Positions 42,218 through 53,213 are shown, counted from the stretch's first letter. The stretch is DNA of 64,000 bases from Tubulanus polymorphus (GCF_964204645.1 NC_134031.1:11072501-11136500), one strand, 5' to 3'. Notes: a model not told the origin generated them from the letters alone. Program-made: numbers and translations.

Positions 42218-42502
42218 AATAATTAGAAGATGGCGTTTTAAGCCCAGAGTACTAGAGTACTAGCTCTCATCACCACAAGTCTTATCACAGCTAGGCGCTA
42301 GTGAGAACGGACGATTGCTCTGTGATAAACATATACAGTGAGTGCGCGTAACAACAACTGCGCGTGGATAGATCGATACAGCGAGGTGCTACTGAAAACG
42401 GTTATTAACGTGTGTGTTATTACTGTAGTACAGTGATTGCGTGTCAACTGTGCCCGGATAAATAGATGCTGTGAGGCACAAAAAACAATTTGAAATGAAA
42501 AA
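42218..42502 (+). repeat. Left terminal region of copy H with a remnant of the OB-like gene
   Basis: The terminal repeat (42,218-42,275) matches the right end at 58,283-58,338. The subterminal GTGAGAACGG / TGCGCGT units (42,290-42,478) match copy F at 18,460-18,660. Then only about 25 bp (AAAAAACAATTTGAAATGAA, 42,479-42,502) remain of the OB-like gene found here in copy F, so that gene was deleted. Confidence 0.75.
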
Positions 42503-42528
42503 GTAATTTTTTGCTTTTTTCTAAAATA

Positions 42529-42894
42529 TTAATCCATTTTTTGTATCGTCAATTTTGGAATTTCAGAAGTATTTTCATTTTTGATAGCAGTTGTTTCAGA
42601 ATTATAAATATGATGAATTTTATTTGATTTCTTATACCAATTACGCCCAATCAAAATGAATACAATTACAAATCCAACTGTAAAATATAAATATTTATCA
42701 AATATTCTATTACCAGAAGGAGTAGAAATAACAATATTTTCACAATTATAAAAATTTTTATTATTTATTCCTTCTTTTTTAGCTTTTTTATATTCTTGTG
42801 ATTTAATTCCTAATTGCCGAGACCATTCATTTTGTTTCGGACTTCTCAGGTTTTTCTTCACAGTTAATTCCTTCACTTCTTCTACTTCGCGCAT
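42529..42894 (-). CDS. Basic single-pass membrane protein, 121 aa (copy H)
   Basis: Open. The basic N-terminal half carries KQNEWSRQLGIKSQEYKKAK, then a hydrophobic helix (about residues 70-90, YLYFTVGFVIVFILIG) and a polar tail. The ORF overlaps the end of the 201-aa gene by 68 bp in another frame, so the true start may be internal. Similar in layout to the basic-plus-membrane small proteins of adintoviruses; a DNA-condensing or membrane role is a guess. Confidence 0.65.
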   Translation of the reverse strand: MREVEEVKELTVKKNLRSPKQNEWSRQLGIKSQEYKKAKKEGINNKNFYNCENIVISTPSGNRIFDKYLYFTVGFVIVFILIGRNWYKKSNKIHHIYNSETTAIKNENTSEIPKLTIQKMD

Positions 42895-43432
42895 TTATTG
42901 TAGAACAATTTTTACTTTCAATATTCGAAAATGTTATAACTCCAGTTGATAATAATGTCATAAATCCACCTAATTGAAATGATAAATATCCAATCCATTT
43001 ATTTAATTCGGTCATAACTAAATAATCATTTTTTAAATCGGAATATAATCTATTTTCATCTTGAATTGGTAGCATATAATTACATAATTTACTATAACCT
43101 TTTACTTCATTTTCTGATATCGCGTCATTAATTCTAGCTATTCTCGCAGTTTCATGAATCTTAAATAATTTAATAATTTCATCCGATTTCATTGTATCTA
43201 ATTCATTATAAGTTAAATTTTTACTAATAAAACTTTTACATTTCCCAGATGCTATTAATATTTCTAATTGATGTTTACAATAAAGATAATATTCATAATT
43301 ATTATTTGTTGTAACATTATTTAAAGCACCATCATCTGGAGTTAATTTTGTTTCTGTTATTCCTAAATCATTTAAAGTTTTTTCAATTGGAACATCACCA
43401 TTTTTAGATTTTATTTTCTTTTTACCTCCCAT
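42827..43432 (-). CDS. Conserved Polinton protein, 201 aa (copy H)
   Basis: Intact, start in TATATAAATGG. Helical, with KTLNDLGI, YYLYCKHQLEILIASGKCKS, ETARIARINDAISE, LPIQDENRLYSDLKNDYLVM, and a hydrophobic region at about residues 155-178. Preserved in copies F and K. Unknown function; may interact with the membrane. Confidence 0.72.
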   Translation of the reverse strand: MGGKKKIKSKNGDVPIEKTLNDLGITETKLTPDDGALNNVTTNNNYEYYLYCKHQLEILIASGKCKSFISKNLTYNELDTMKSDEIIKLFKIHETARIARINDAISENEVKGYSKLCNYMLPIQDENRLYSDLKNDYLVMTELNKWIGYLSFQLGGFMTLLSTGVITFSNIESKNCSTINARSRRSEGINCEEKPEKSETK

Positions 43433-43444
43433 TTATATAACGAA

Positions 43445-43738
43445 AAAAAATTAGTTGTGATGTTGCAACTAGCATTTAACTAGAATGTAACTAAAAATCA
43501 ACTAGATCAACAAACTAGTTGAATTATTATTGTTTTTATTTATTTCTTGTTAAATCTAGATGATTTTTGTTCCAACTACCAATAACTAGAATTCAACTAG
43601 AATGTAACTAAAAATATACTAGATTAACAAGCTAGTTAAAATATTGTTGTTTTTATTTATTTTTTGTTTCAACTACCAATAACTAGAATTCAACTAGAAT
43701 GTAACTAAATATGTAATAGATTAACAAGCTAGTTGAAT
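43445..43738. repeat. Iteron-like array, 3 units (copy H)
   Basis: Three units of about 95-100 bp, each with an ACTAGAATTCAACTAGAATG-type half, AACAAGCTAGTTGAA-type half, and a spacer with TTGTTTTTATTTATTT and CAACTACCAATAACTAG. The inverted halves TTCAACTAG/CTAGTTGAA may form cruciforms. The homologous interval in copy F has two units. It separates ATPase and the 201-aa gene. Confidence 0.75.
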
Positions 43739-44348
43739 TTAAATAAATTCATATTTAAATGGGTGCTGTAATCGAAATAGTAATTTTGATCTTTTATTAT
43801 TTTTCAATTTATCCATATATTCATTATGTAAATCATGGGGAATAATATCATTTTCCTCAAGCGCATTTTTCATCGATTTTCTATCTTTATTGTAGAACAA
43901 AACTAAAAATCTAATGTTTTCTCTAAAATCTTTAACAATTGAATTATATTTTTGATTTAAAACCCAAGTTGTTATCCTAAAATGTCTACCAGAAAAAAGC
44001 TAAATAACATAACTCACTTTCTCTAACTTTTGAATCATGTAAATTTGCGCAATCATCTATAATGAATAATGTATTTGATCCTTTATATACATCAATTGCT
44101 ATTTTAATACAATTATCTAAATTTTCTTTTACTGTTTTAGGATCTAATATAATAAATTTATTATTTTTAGTAATATTTCTATCATAAGTTTGATTAAATT
44201 CATATGTTGGACAAAATAATACTATATTATCAAAATAGTTTTTATAAACAGTTTCTAATAAATTTAATATAAAATAAGTTTTTCCACAATTTTTTACACC
44301 AGAAATTAACATATTATGAGGCTCAAATATAAATAATTCCTTATTCAT
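43739..44348 (-). pseudogene. A32-type packaging ATPase, one frameshift (copy H)
   Basis: Starts MNKELFIFEPHNMLISG; Walker A GVKNCGKTYF, then FCPTYEFNQTY, then Walker B LFIIDDCANLHD. A one-base insertion in an A-run near 43,990 shifts the frame after ESELCYLAF. The remaining third, with the WVLNQKYN motif and KYEFI end, follows. About 200 residues, the normal length for the Polinton packaging ATPase. Confidence 0.9.
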
Positions 44349-45479
44349 TTATATATTTTTAATTTTACTTGATAATATCCATTCATTGAATTTATTTGGC
44401 CATGCAACCCATTGTACTAAAGAATATTTTTTTCTTTAAACAGTTTTTGTTTTTAATACTTTTTCAATTTTATATTCTTGTTCTAGATTTTCAGTAGTTA
44501 AACTCAATTCTTCTTCATAAAAATACCCATCAACTTCTTCACCATTTAAATCTTCTTATGTATAGACATATGGTTTTGTTGTTATTACCTTTTTCATTTT
44601 ATATATTTCTCTAGTATATATTTCTCGATCGTATCCTTTATCAAATATCTTTTTATACTTAGAAATTCTAAAATTTTGACCAACTTTAAATTTAGGTTCA
44701 CTAAAATTATCTACAAGAAATGCTCCATATAAATTATTCCAAATAATTTCAGCATTTTCAGGTTTTCTAGCATCAACAGGTTTCATTCCAATAGAAGAAT
44801 GATAAGAATTATTATATCCTTCCATCAATTTTCGTAAAACATCAATCCATTTAAAAGTATTATTTGCTGTAAAATATTTCCACATTCTTGATCTTAATGT
44901 TCTATTAAATCGTTCAACAACTGCTGCTTTTTTATCCGATTTTGTTGAAAAATATTTAATATTATGATTGTCTAAGAGTTCATGAACAAGTGAATTATCA
45001 AATTCTTTTCAATCATCAAATTGTATTTTTTCTGGTTTTAGTTTATCATCCGAAAGAAATTTTCTTAAAACATTTGATGTTTGTACAGCATCTTTTCTAT
45101 AAAGTGGGAAGCTCCATACATAACGACTAAAAATATCAATTATATTCAATAACCACCAATAATCATCATTATCTTTCTTAACATTTTTCATATCAATTAA
45201 ATCTCCTTGCCACTGTTGATCTACATAACTTACCATAGTTTTACGAGTTTTATATTTTCTAACAATTTTTTTATGTGTTGTATATGTTGGTTGTACTAAC
45301 ATAAATTCATTTATATCTTTATATTTAACTAAATTTTGTGGGAATATCTTATCTAATTTATCTTGTTTTACTTGACGCCATATATTTTTGGTAGAAGAAT
45401 AAGCAACTGAACTCTCAGGGTTGTAATATAAATTTCTTAAATATTGTTCTTTAGTATTAGGAGTTTTTTTACCACCCAT
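44349..45479 (-). pseudogene. int: Polinton integrase, nonsense in the active site (copy H)
   Basis: Start in TATATAAATGG. Order: N-terminal YLRNLYYNPES; first Asp in WQGDLIDMKN; a nonsense (TGA for a Gly codon) directly after the second catalytic Asp (IQFDD) at 45,009; Glu in VVERFNRTLRSRMW. Open again from 44,885 through KFKVGQNFRISK, then broken near 44,556; chromodomain-like end at about 44,400. The broken residue lies in the catalytic centre, so the copy is dead. About 375 residues in full. Confidence 0.9.
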
Positions 45480-45509
45480 TTATATATCGTTAATTTTAAC
45501 TTTATATTT

Positions 45510-46757
45510 CTAATATTGAATACTATCTAATTGTGAATTTACAATATTTAATTGTGCGTCAGATATAATATAAATGTGCATTTTGAAATTTAAGCTTCCT
45601 TTTTTCTTTTTCATAAATAATTGTATTCCATCTTTAGTGTTCTGTAGTTTTTTCCCAAAACCATGTAATGAATTATCCTCTGTTGTTCTAAAATCTAACC
45701 ATAATGCATATTTATTGCCGGCATAATTATCAATTTGATTAATATTACAATTTTCAGATGATTTTACTTTTTCATTCATAAAATGTTTTCTAATTTCTGG
45801 CCATTGATCTATCATTCTCATTCCTTGACAAAATATTTTATTTGCTATTCCTTCGATAGTTATTTCTACTTTTGTTATTTCAGGATTATAATAATTATCT
45901 ACCTTTATTGCACCATTAGAATATGTTGCAATGGTAAAAAATATTAATATACTTTTAATAGATCTTCTTGGGGAGTTAATATTCTCATTAATAATTTCAT
46001 CATTTGCATTAATAGTTACGGTTTTAAATTTATCAATATAATCATTGAATAATGAAAATCCTTGATTGTATTGAGTTTGAATTGTATTAGGAATATTTTC
46101 ATTAGTTACTTTATTATATTCTAAACATATATTCGATAATTTATAACCCATATCTTTATTAACGCTAGATAATACAATTTCATTTACAGGAGCAAATGTT
46201 ATTTCGAATATAATATCTTCTTGAATTGCGTATTTATATAAAGGCGCATTATTATTTATCAATTCAAAGTCTAATGGAATTTTATATTTGCTTCCATAAA
46301 TCTTTTTTATCAAATTATCTGTAGCATTAGTTACTATTTCGTCATTAGCTCCTGATCTTAATTTATTTTGGTTTTCCGATTGAATGCCTTGAAATATCAT
46401 ATTATTTCTATTTTCTTTAGTTAACCATAAATCTTTATAATGTATAAATAAATTATAATCATCTAATGAGAAAACTGTTTCTGGGCCGATCTTTATAGTT
46501 AATTTTTTAATCAAATATCTTCCAACATTATCAACAACATAATTATTATTATTACTGGATACTTTTATATCGGCTGATAAATAAATACTATTTGGAACAT
46601 AAAAAGTATTTTGTGTTAATCTGGGGATTCTAACATATAAAGTTTCATCAGGATTAATATTAGAAGGATTATGAGTAATTATATGATGTGATCTTTCTGC
46701 TTTAATAGCATTAGATATCCTATGATTCTTAGAAGGATTGATATAACTCCAACTCAT
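45510..46757 (-). CDS. mcp: Major capsid protein (double jelly roll), 415 aa, intact (copy H)
   Basis: Complete ORF with a T-run and TTAAATAAATG at the start. It has the pattern of the Polinton/adintovirus MCP: a basic N-terminal tail (INPSKNHRISNAIKAERS), strands with TLYVRIPRL, LIKKLTIKIGPETVFS, NLFIHYKDLWLTKENRN, a second half with SNICLEYNKV, SPRRSIKSILIFF, NPEITKVEITIEG, and the C-terminal NKYALWLDFRTTEDNSLHG. Expected to form pseudo-hexameric trimers of the shell. The only full-length MCP in the window; homologous fragments are at 34309, 58538 and 61117. It lies between the coiled-coil protein and integrase genes. Confidence 0.9.
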   Translation of the reverse strand: MSWSYINPSKNHRISNAIKAERSHHIITHNPSNINPDETLYVRIPRLTQNTFYVPNSIYLSADIKVSSNNNNYVVDNVGRYLIKKLTIKIGPETVFSLDDYNLFIHYKDLWLTKENRNNMIFQGIQSENQNKLRSGANDEIVTNATDNLIKKIYGSKYKIPLDFELINNNAPLYKYAIQEDIIFEITFAPVNEIVLSSVNKDMGYKLSNICLEYNKVTNENIPNTIQTQYNQGFSLFNDYIDKFKTVTINANDEIINENINSPRRSIKSILIFFTIATYSNGAIKVDNYYNPEITKVEITIEGIANKIFCQGMRMIDQWPEIRKHFMNEKVKSSENCNINQIDNYAGNKYALWLDFRTTEDNSLHGFGKKLQNTKDGIQLFMKKKKGSLNFKMHIYIISDAQLNIVNSQLDSIQY

Positions 46758-46781
46758 TTATTTAACAAAAAAATTAATTAT

Positions 46782-48205
46782 TTATTTTTGATTATGTTTA
46801 TTTTTTATTATTTTTTCTTGATATCTTTTTGATATCATATTCACTAACCCCAAAAAAATTGCACTTACAACTGTAATTAAAAATAAAATAATATGTTCAG
46901 CAGCAAAGTTAAGAATATTCCCAGTAGATTTCAATATAAAACCAACAATTGATGCAATAACTCCGGGTAATGCTGCAGAAGATTTTGTAGATAGTTCCCA
47001 TAAAATTTCTTTAAACCATCCTTAACTTTATCTTTTATAGAATTATTATGATTCGGGGGTTTATCCGGTTTATTGGGAGTAGGAGTAGATTTCAGTGAAT
47101 TTGATATAACTAAACCAATTGTTGTGAATACCATAGTTACAGCCGTTAGAATTGAAAGAATTGTTATTCCTTCTAATTTAGATAATAATTTTATTCTATC
47201 TTTCAATGATATTTTAGAATCTGGTTTTATCAACAAATCTTTAAAAACATATTTTAATCTTTTAAAATTATTACCAAATTCTGTTAATAATATATCTCTT
47301 TCACCTTTCTGTACTTCTACATTATCTTTTAAATTATCAATTTCTTTTTCTAAACGTAATTCTTTTTGCTTATATTCTATTTCATCAATTACTTGATGAT
47401 CTAAATCAGACTTTAATTGTTCTATTTCTTCATTTGCATTAGTTAATTCTTTTTCCAAATACATAATTTTTTGATATCTTATACTTTTATTATGCGCAAT
47501 TTTATCAGCATCATTTCTTATACTAATAATTTCTCTAATTGCTTCATTAGAAAATATATCTAAATCTTCTAATTCTTGATCTGTTGCATCAAGTAATCCA
47601 TTTGGTAAAAGTTTTTCAATTGGTACTTTATTTGATTTAAGTTTACCAGAAGTTGTTTCTGGTTCTAAATTATTATTGATTGTTTCAAATAATTCATTAA
47701 TTCTTTGTTTAAATAATTTTTTATTTTGTTTTATTTTTTCTTGTGTTACATTTTCTATTTCATTATCAATACTTATTTTTTTTATTCTATCTGGTTCTAA
47801 TTTTTCCAAAGTTGATTCTGCTAATATTTTGTTTTGATTTTTATAAGAGATATCAATATAATAATCTTTTTCCAAACGATAATAATATTCACCATCTAAG
47901 AATTCTAAATCTTCTACTAAAAGTCTAGCGCCTCTAGCATTTATATTATATCCAGATTTTTCAAATATAGGTTTGAATTTATGAATATATTCAATATATT
48001 CTAAATCTTGTCTTACTAAATCTGGATTTACATTTTCCGGATTTATTCTCGATATAGTTTTTTTAACAAAATCATCTGTTGATAGTCCTTTATAACCACT
48101 ATCTGTTAAATTAGAATTATATGATGATTCATTATCAATATTAGTTTCTGCATCATTATAATCATCATCAATATATCCTTCATTATTATTTTCCATTTCT
48201 CCCAT
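46782..48205 (-). pseudogene. Coiled-coil membrane protein, lost start and 3' frameshift (copy H)
   Basis: The expected start about 10 codons upstream (near 48,236, inside the usual TAAATG context) has become ATT, so the first in-frame ATG is at 48,205. The acidic/asparagine-rich N-terminus is followed by a long coiled coil (about residues 235-330; LEKELTNANEEIEQLKSDLD), a hydrophobic helix ITILSILTAVTMVFTTIGLV (about 350-370) and a proline-rich linker. After a frameshift near 46,990 two more hydrophobic helices follow to 46,782. Same family as 32746-34288; likely virion membrane protein. Confidence 0.78.
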
Positions 48206-48251
48206 TTCATAATCTTCTACACCTTCTAAATCAATTTACATAATAAAAAAA

Positions 48252-49553
48252 TTAAAATTTAAAATATAATATTCCTCCGATTACAATTCCTATACAAGTT
48301 AAAGCTAATTTAGCATTTTCATGGGATTTATTATCATTATCAGTTTTAATTATTTCATGTTGAATATTATCAGTTTTAATATTTTCTGTAGTATTGTAAT
48401 CTTTTATTTTAGAATCATTATTTAATTTAATATTATTAGTTTTAGTTTCTGTTGATTGAATATGTTTTTTATTTTTTTCACCTTCCATTAATTTTGGAGC
48501 AGTAATTATCTTTTTATTTATATCATTTAATCCAAATGAATTATTTATTGTTGCAGTTTTAATTAGATTATTATAACCAATTATATTTCCCATCTTTAAT
48601 ACTAAATCATTACAAATAATTAATAGATTAGGGCCTATACAATAATTTAATCTAATACGTGATTTATCTAAATAATTTTGATATCTTACAAGGTTTTCTG
48701 GAATCGATCTATTTTTATCATTATGAATAGAATCTTCAAATAATACTTTGAATTGTTTCTGCGCATCAAATGAAGTACTATCATTGCCAACTATTGGTGA
48801 TCTTGTTTCAACTTGTGCACCTAAAATACAAATTAAATAAGTTCTAATTGATTGATTTATTCTTTGTATACCAGGTTTTGTAAAACCTTCACCATTATCT
48901 ATAATAAAATTATTCCAACCATCATCATTATCGATTTTATAATTATGATAAGCTGAAATTCTATGCATATAATCAATTCTTTTTATTTCATACTCTTCAC
49001 CTATACCTTGCAATTTACCATGCGCTCTAAAATCGGAATTAATATTTATATTAAATTCATTACATATTTTATAAAACTTAGATAGATTAATATTATCATC
49101 CAATTCTTTAAAATATTCCGATCCAGGTAAAGGACATTCTTATTCATTTAATATAATTCTAATTTGAAAGTATGTATGAAATCTAAATATTGTATGAATG
49201 AATTTTAAATCTGAATAAGACAAATTGTTATATAAATTATTCAAGTGATCATTCCAACTTATACGACACCCTGTTGTTGCACAATAAACAGCAAAATTTA
49301 ATTGATTCTGCCAATATTTCATATTAGATTTTATTTTATATATATTATAATCATCTCGAGTAAAAGTAACTTCGTATGTATTAAATATGTTTTCCATTCT
49401 AGAAATGAAAAACTTTGTTTCAGTAACATAAATTTCTAAATTAATTAATGAAGGTAAAACTACATTTTTATATGTTATAATACTATTAAAATCTATAGGT
49501 GGAATTAAATATCTATATGAATTATTATATTGGAAAGCTTTTGGAAACCCCAT
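48252..49553 (-). pseudogene. Capsid-associated conserved protein (430-aa family), single nonsense codon (copy H)
   Basis: Two open parts, 49553-49140 and 49103-48252, in the same frame apart from one nonsense at 49,140 (a Leu codon in copy B). Conserved parts: FPKAFQYN, QLNFAVYCATTGC, FRFHTYFQIR, GFTKPGIQRINQSIRTYLIC, AQVETRSPIVGN, FDAQKQF, VRYQNYLDKS; C-terminal hydrophobic helix (LTCIGIVIGGILYF). About 433 residues in full. A few dozen residues of the middle present in copy B (FPIGGFVAPYTKKY region) are missing. Recurrent neighbour of MCP in Polintons; function unknown. Confidence 0.78.
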
Positions 49554-49569
49554 TTATATAATTAAAAAA

Positions 49570-50004
49570 TTAATAATTCATTAATTCTTTTAATAATTTA
49601 TCTTGTTCTTCAACTGTTATATGGCCATTTAAACTTATTATATAATCTAGTGTATTATTCAATTTATTAATTTTTTTTATATTAGTTTTAATTTTTTCTT
49701 TATTACTTTTTATATTTAATTTTGAACTTATACCAGTTAAAACACTTGATGATAATCCTAACACGCCAATTGATAAAGCTAAAGGTGTTAATGGTGAGAA
49801 TATTGCTAGAAATGTTATTACAGAACTAATTGTAACTGAACTACTAATAATAAGATAATATATAATTTTACTTTTTAAATATTTTTTCTTTTTTATCTTT
49901 AAGTCACTTTCAAATTCTAATATTTATTTTTCTAAATATATTTTTAATTTAGTTTTATTTATATCATGAGGAATAATATCAATATTATCAACTTTATCAT
50001 CCAT
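49570..50004 (-). pseudogene. Two-helix membrane protein, nonsense codon (copy H)
   Basis: Corresponds to 311-745. A stop lies after the basic N-terminal helix (YLEK, near 49,925); the hydrophobic helices and charged C-terminus are otherwise readable to 49,570. Start in AAATAAATGG. Confidence 0.7.
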
Positions 50005-50023
50005 TTATTTAACAAAAAAATTA

Positions 50024-50446
50024 CTAATTAGTAAATTTATATGCAACAAATATAACAATAACTGTTCCACCTAAAATCCAAATTGTTTCATATTTCTGTT
50101 GTTCTTAAATTGGGGTATAATAATCTAATTATTTAGGTTTGTATAACTGTAATTTTTCTTTATTGGTTACCGCGTTATATAAACTCATTGCATCATCAAC
50201 TGATTGAAAATCTCTATGTGAAATCTTCTGATCATATAATTCTTTGTTAATATAATCCATATAGTTTTGCCTCTTTTCTCTGTATTCTTCTGCTGCTTTA
50301 TTGTATTTCTCTAATGCTAAGTTATGTCTTTTTTGTTCTTCTAATGAACTATTTTTATCTATATGCCTAAATAAATAACTACCACCAGTAAATGCTAAAG
50401 CGTTAACAATTGTTGTTCCTATAATAGTTAGAATTACAGAAGCCAT
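50024..50446 (-). pseudogene. Small membrane-anchored protein (140-aa family), nonsense codon (copy H)
   Basis: MASVILTIIGTTIVNALAFT begins a hydrophobic helix with an intact glycine turn (GGSYLF), then the charged middle (KAAEEYREKRQNYMDYINKE). A nonsense at 50,129 precedes the YYTP segment; the C-terminal helix is still readable to 50,024. Confidence 0.72.
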
Positions 50447-50491
50447 TTATTTAGCAAAAAAATTATGTAATTTTATAGGAGGAATATATTT

Positions 50492-50692
50492 TTATTTTTC
50501 CAAATAATCAGTAGTTAAATTAGATAAAGTGACTGCTAATGTTAATTTTAAGATATCATTTATATCAAATCTATCAACATTAACACTTCCCATTTTTAAT
50601 ACTTTTTTAAATACCATTGAATAACCAACAGTTCCAACTGATAGTAATGCTCCATTATATAATCCAGTTATTATCCACTTATTATCACTCAT
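50492..50692 (-). pseudogene. Small hydrophobic protein (73-aa family), nonsense near the end (copy H)
   Basis: MSDNKWIITGLYNGALLSVG then VGYSMVFKKVLKMG; a CAA codon of the intact copies is TAA here, removing the last seven residues (QKYIPPI). It might still be functional if the tail is dispensable. Start directly after the previous stop context AAATAAATG. Confidence 0.7.
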
Positions 50693-50699
50693 TTATTTA

Positions 50700-51053
50700 T
50701 CAAAAAATTACTATTATTTCTTCAAAATATTTAGTTATCTTAGTGATGATTAATTCAACATTTATTTCATTACTAGTTTCATTTGTATATATTTCAAATA
50801 TTATTTTTTTAATATCATCGATGATAAAATCTTCATCTAATTCATAAAATCTTAAAGATTCTCTAATTAAATGAGTAATCTTTTCTACATTTAAAGTTTC
50901 TTTATCTATTGTTGTTTCATACTCAAATGTTGTTTCATTAAAAAATGCAATATTTTTAATATGTATAATTACATCATCAATGTTAAATTTCATTTCTTTC
51001 TCACGTTTAAAATCAAATCCAAAACATATACTCGGTCCAACGGTTATATTCAT
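50700..51053 (-). CDS. Conserved small protein, 117 aa (copy H)
   Basis: Open; the same family as 29876-30217 (GPSICFGFDF N-terminus, acidic helix FYELDEDFIIDDIKK, C-terminal IITKITKYFEE). More diverged than the neighbouring genes. Function unknown. Confidence 0.7.
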   Translation of the reverse strand: MNITVGPSICFGFDFKREKEMKFNIDDVIIHIKNIAFFNETTFEYETTIDKETLNVEKITHLIRESLRFYELDEDFIIDDIKKIIFEIYTNETSNEINVELIITKITKYFEEIIVIF

Positions 51054-51069
51054 TTATATAATGAAAAAA

Positions 51070-51827
51070 TTACTCTCTACATCTTATAACTAATTCATAT
51101 ATCACAGGAAAGTTATTTAAATCAATTAAATATCCATTATGAATTCTTATTTCTAACTTAAAATTGTTAAAACTCGAAATACAAGGTTTAAATCACATTC
51201 TGTTAAATTATAATCTATTTGTGTTCAAAATTGTTTAACATTTTTTAATGGTAAAATATTTAATATACTAGAATTGCAAGTTTAATCTTTAGTTGCTTCG
51301 AATGTTTTTGTAACATCAATTAAATTGCAATAAATATAAAAGTGTGTGTAAGGTATTATATTTGAATTACCTTCTATGTTTCTTGTAATATTATGCGGGC
51401 TAATTCCTAACAGTTTAGCTAAAGGTTTTCTTACTAAAAATGCGCATTTGTTAGCATCATCTAACTTTATTTTAATTTTATCAGAACTATCACTTTTTGA
51501 AAATCTAATGTTAAATCTGGTATCACTTTCTAATTTAACTCGAGCTTTTTTATTAATTTCTTGCGCTAATGTATCTAAATTATATAATCCTGGTTTAAGA
51601 TAAAGATGAAACCATTTACTTTTATTAGTATCATGAACTAAAAAGACTTTATGTTCAAGACTTTTATTCGATATATTACGAAAAGAATTACATAAACTTA
51701 TATTTACTAATTTCAAATCTACACAATTTCTAAATTCTCTATCTAATTGTACTAATAAATTATGAGATTTATAATTTGTAAGTTTTCTTGAATCAACAAA
51801 TATTCTATATTCTTTTAATTCTACCAT
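51070..51827 (-). pseudogene. Penton-like minor capsid protein, 3' part frameshifted (copy H)
   Basis: Open for 181 codons (VELKEYRIFVDSRKLTNYKS, LVNISLCNSFRNI, YLKPGLYNLDTLAQEINKKA, IPYTHFYIYCNLID); a stop at 51,282 is followed by the remaining strands in other frames. Full family length is 257 aa as at 29102-29875. Start is shared in a divergent promoter region (51,828-51,896) with the plus-strand zinc-protein gene. Confidence 0.8.
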
Positions 51828-51896
51828 TTATTTATAACATAAAAAAATTACCGCTCATCACTAAAAATTAACTTTAATAAAATTTTTCCTAAATAA

Positions 51897-53213
51897 ATGA
51901 ATGAGAAGATAGGATGTGAAATTTGTGGTGAACTTATCAGAAAAAGTAATATGGCTCGACATATGAAAAAACATGATGAAAAGTATAAACCCCCTAAAAT
52001 AAACTGCCCAAAATGTAATGAATTATTCTCAAGAAATTATGTTAAAAAACATTTAGAGAGGTGTAAAATTAATAGCGCAACGGCTAATGTTGATAGTAAT
52101 GAAACTAATAGTAATTCGGTTGAAGTTGAACCTGAAATTATTTGGAAAAGACCTTTCTTATTCTATGATAAGGATAATATAAAAGATCGTTTCTGTGAGC
52201 CTTGTCGAATGAAATTTAGTCCTGAAAATATAGAAGATTGGGAAAATCATCAATTTCGTAAAATACATATAGATGAAATTTCTAATAAATTTGAAACTGA
52301 ATTTAATGAAAGAAAAAATAGTTTATTAGAAAAAATAAAATATGAGAAAACGTTTCCAGATAATGAAGAAACAGTTAGAAAAACAATATAATGAATTAGT
52401 AAGATTGTAAATCATTGTAAATATTGTAAATTGATTATTACAACAAGTAATTCAAATCTACATAATAGAGCAATAAAACATAAAGAAAACGTAAGTAAAT
52501 ACCAAGAACGTAATGAAGATCTATTACCAAGCTATGATAGACAAAAATGCCCAAAACGTATTTATGGGCACTTAAGAGAAGAAGGTCCTGTGATATTTTG
52601 TAATGAATGTGGATGGCAAAGGAATTTATGGGGTGATGAAAAAACTAGAGATATTTTTATAGAACCAAAATTGAAATATCTAGATGAAATATTTAATATA
52701 TTTTCTATGGAAGATCATAAACCAGAATATAAGCAATGGCTTGAAAAAATGAAAATAATAGAAAATAAAAATGGTGAAATAACTAAAAAAGATATAATAA
52801 AAACAATTATTCCATCAACATTTAACACACAAGAAAAGAAAATGTATTTATATTTATTAATTAACGATTATTATAAAAAACCTAAATTAACAGAAAAAGA
52901 TATGGAAAATATAAAAGACATATTCAAACAAATATTAAGATATTATGTGGATAATAGAATAACAGATTCAATTAATTATGAATTCTTCTTAAATAAGATT
53001 GTAAATTATTTAAACATCGATATTATAATTCCATTTGATGAATTAACAAACAAAAAGAAACAAAGAGAGCGAGATGAAATGTGGAATAATATAGAACTTT
53101 ATTTAAATGAGAAAAATGAAATTGAAGAACCTAAACAAATTATACAAGAACAATTAAATGAAAAAGAAGAAACCAATAGTGATTTCGAGTTTGATGATAT
53201 TGATCCATTTTAA
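51897..53213 (+). pseudogene. Zinc-binding protein, candidate VLTF3-like late transcription factor (copy H only)
   Basis: Two open parts, 51897-52391 (164 aa) and 52431-53213 (260 aa), separated by stops and a shift near 52,390-52,430. The N-terminal half has serial C2H2-type fingers (CEICGELI...HMKKH; CPKCNELFS...HLERC; CEPCRMKFS). The joint region holds CKYCKL...HNRAIKH. The second half has QKCPKRIYG and FCNECGW, then a helical domain ending in QRERDEMWNNIELYLNEK. The zinc pair followed by a helical region with an aromatic 'D-x-x-W' end resembles VLTF3-type late transcription factors of NCLDVs, but I could not confirm it. It is the only gene on this strand in copy H. Its 3' end overlaps the PolB 3' end by 4 bp. 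Confidence 0.6.

Noticed and set aside
47073-47396. Plus-strand ORF of 107 codons (and its counterpart at 33706-34029)
   Set aside because: Antisense shadow of the coiled-coil membrane protein genes; no upstream initiator box.
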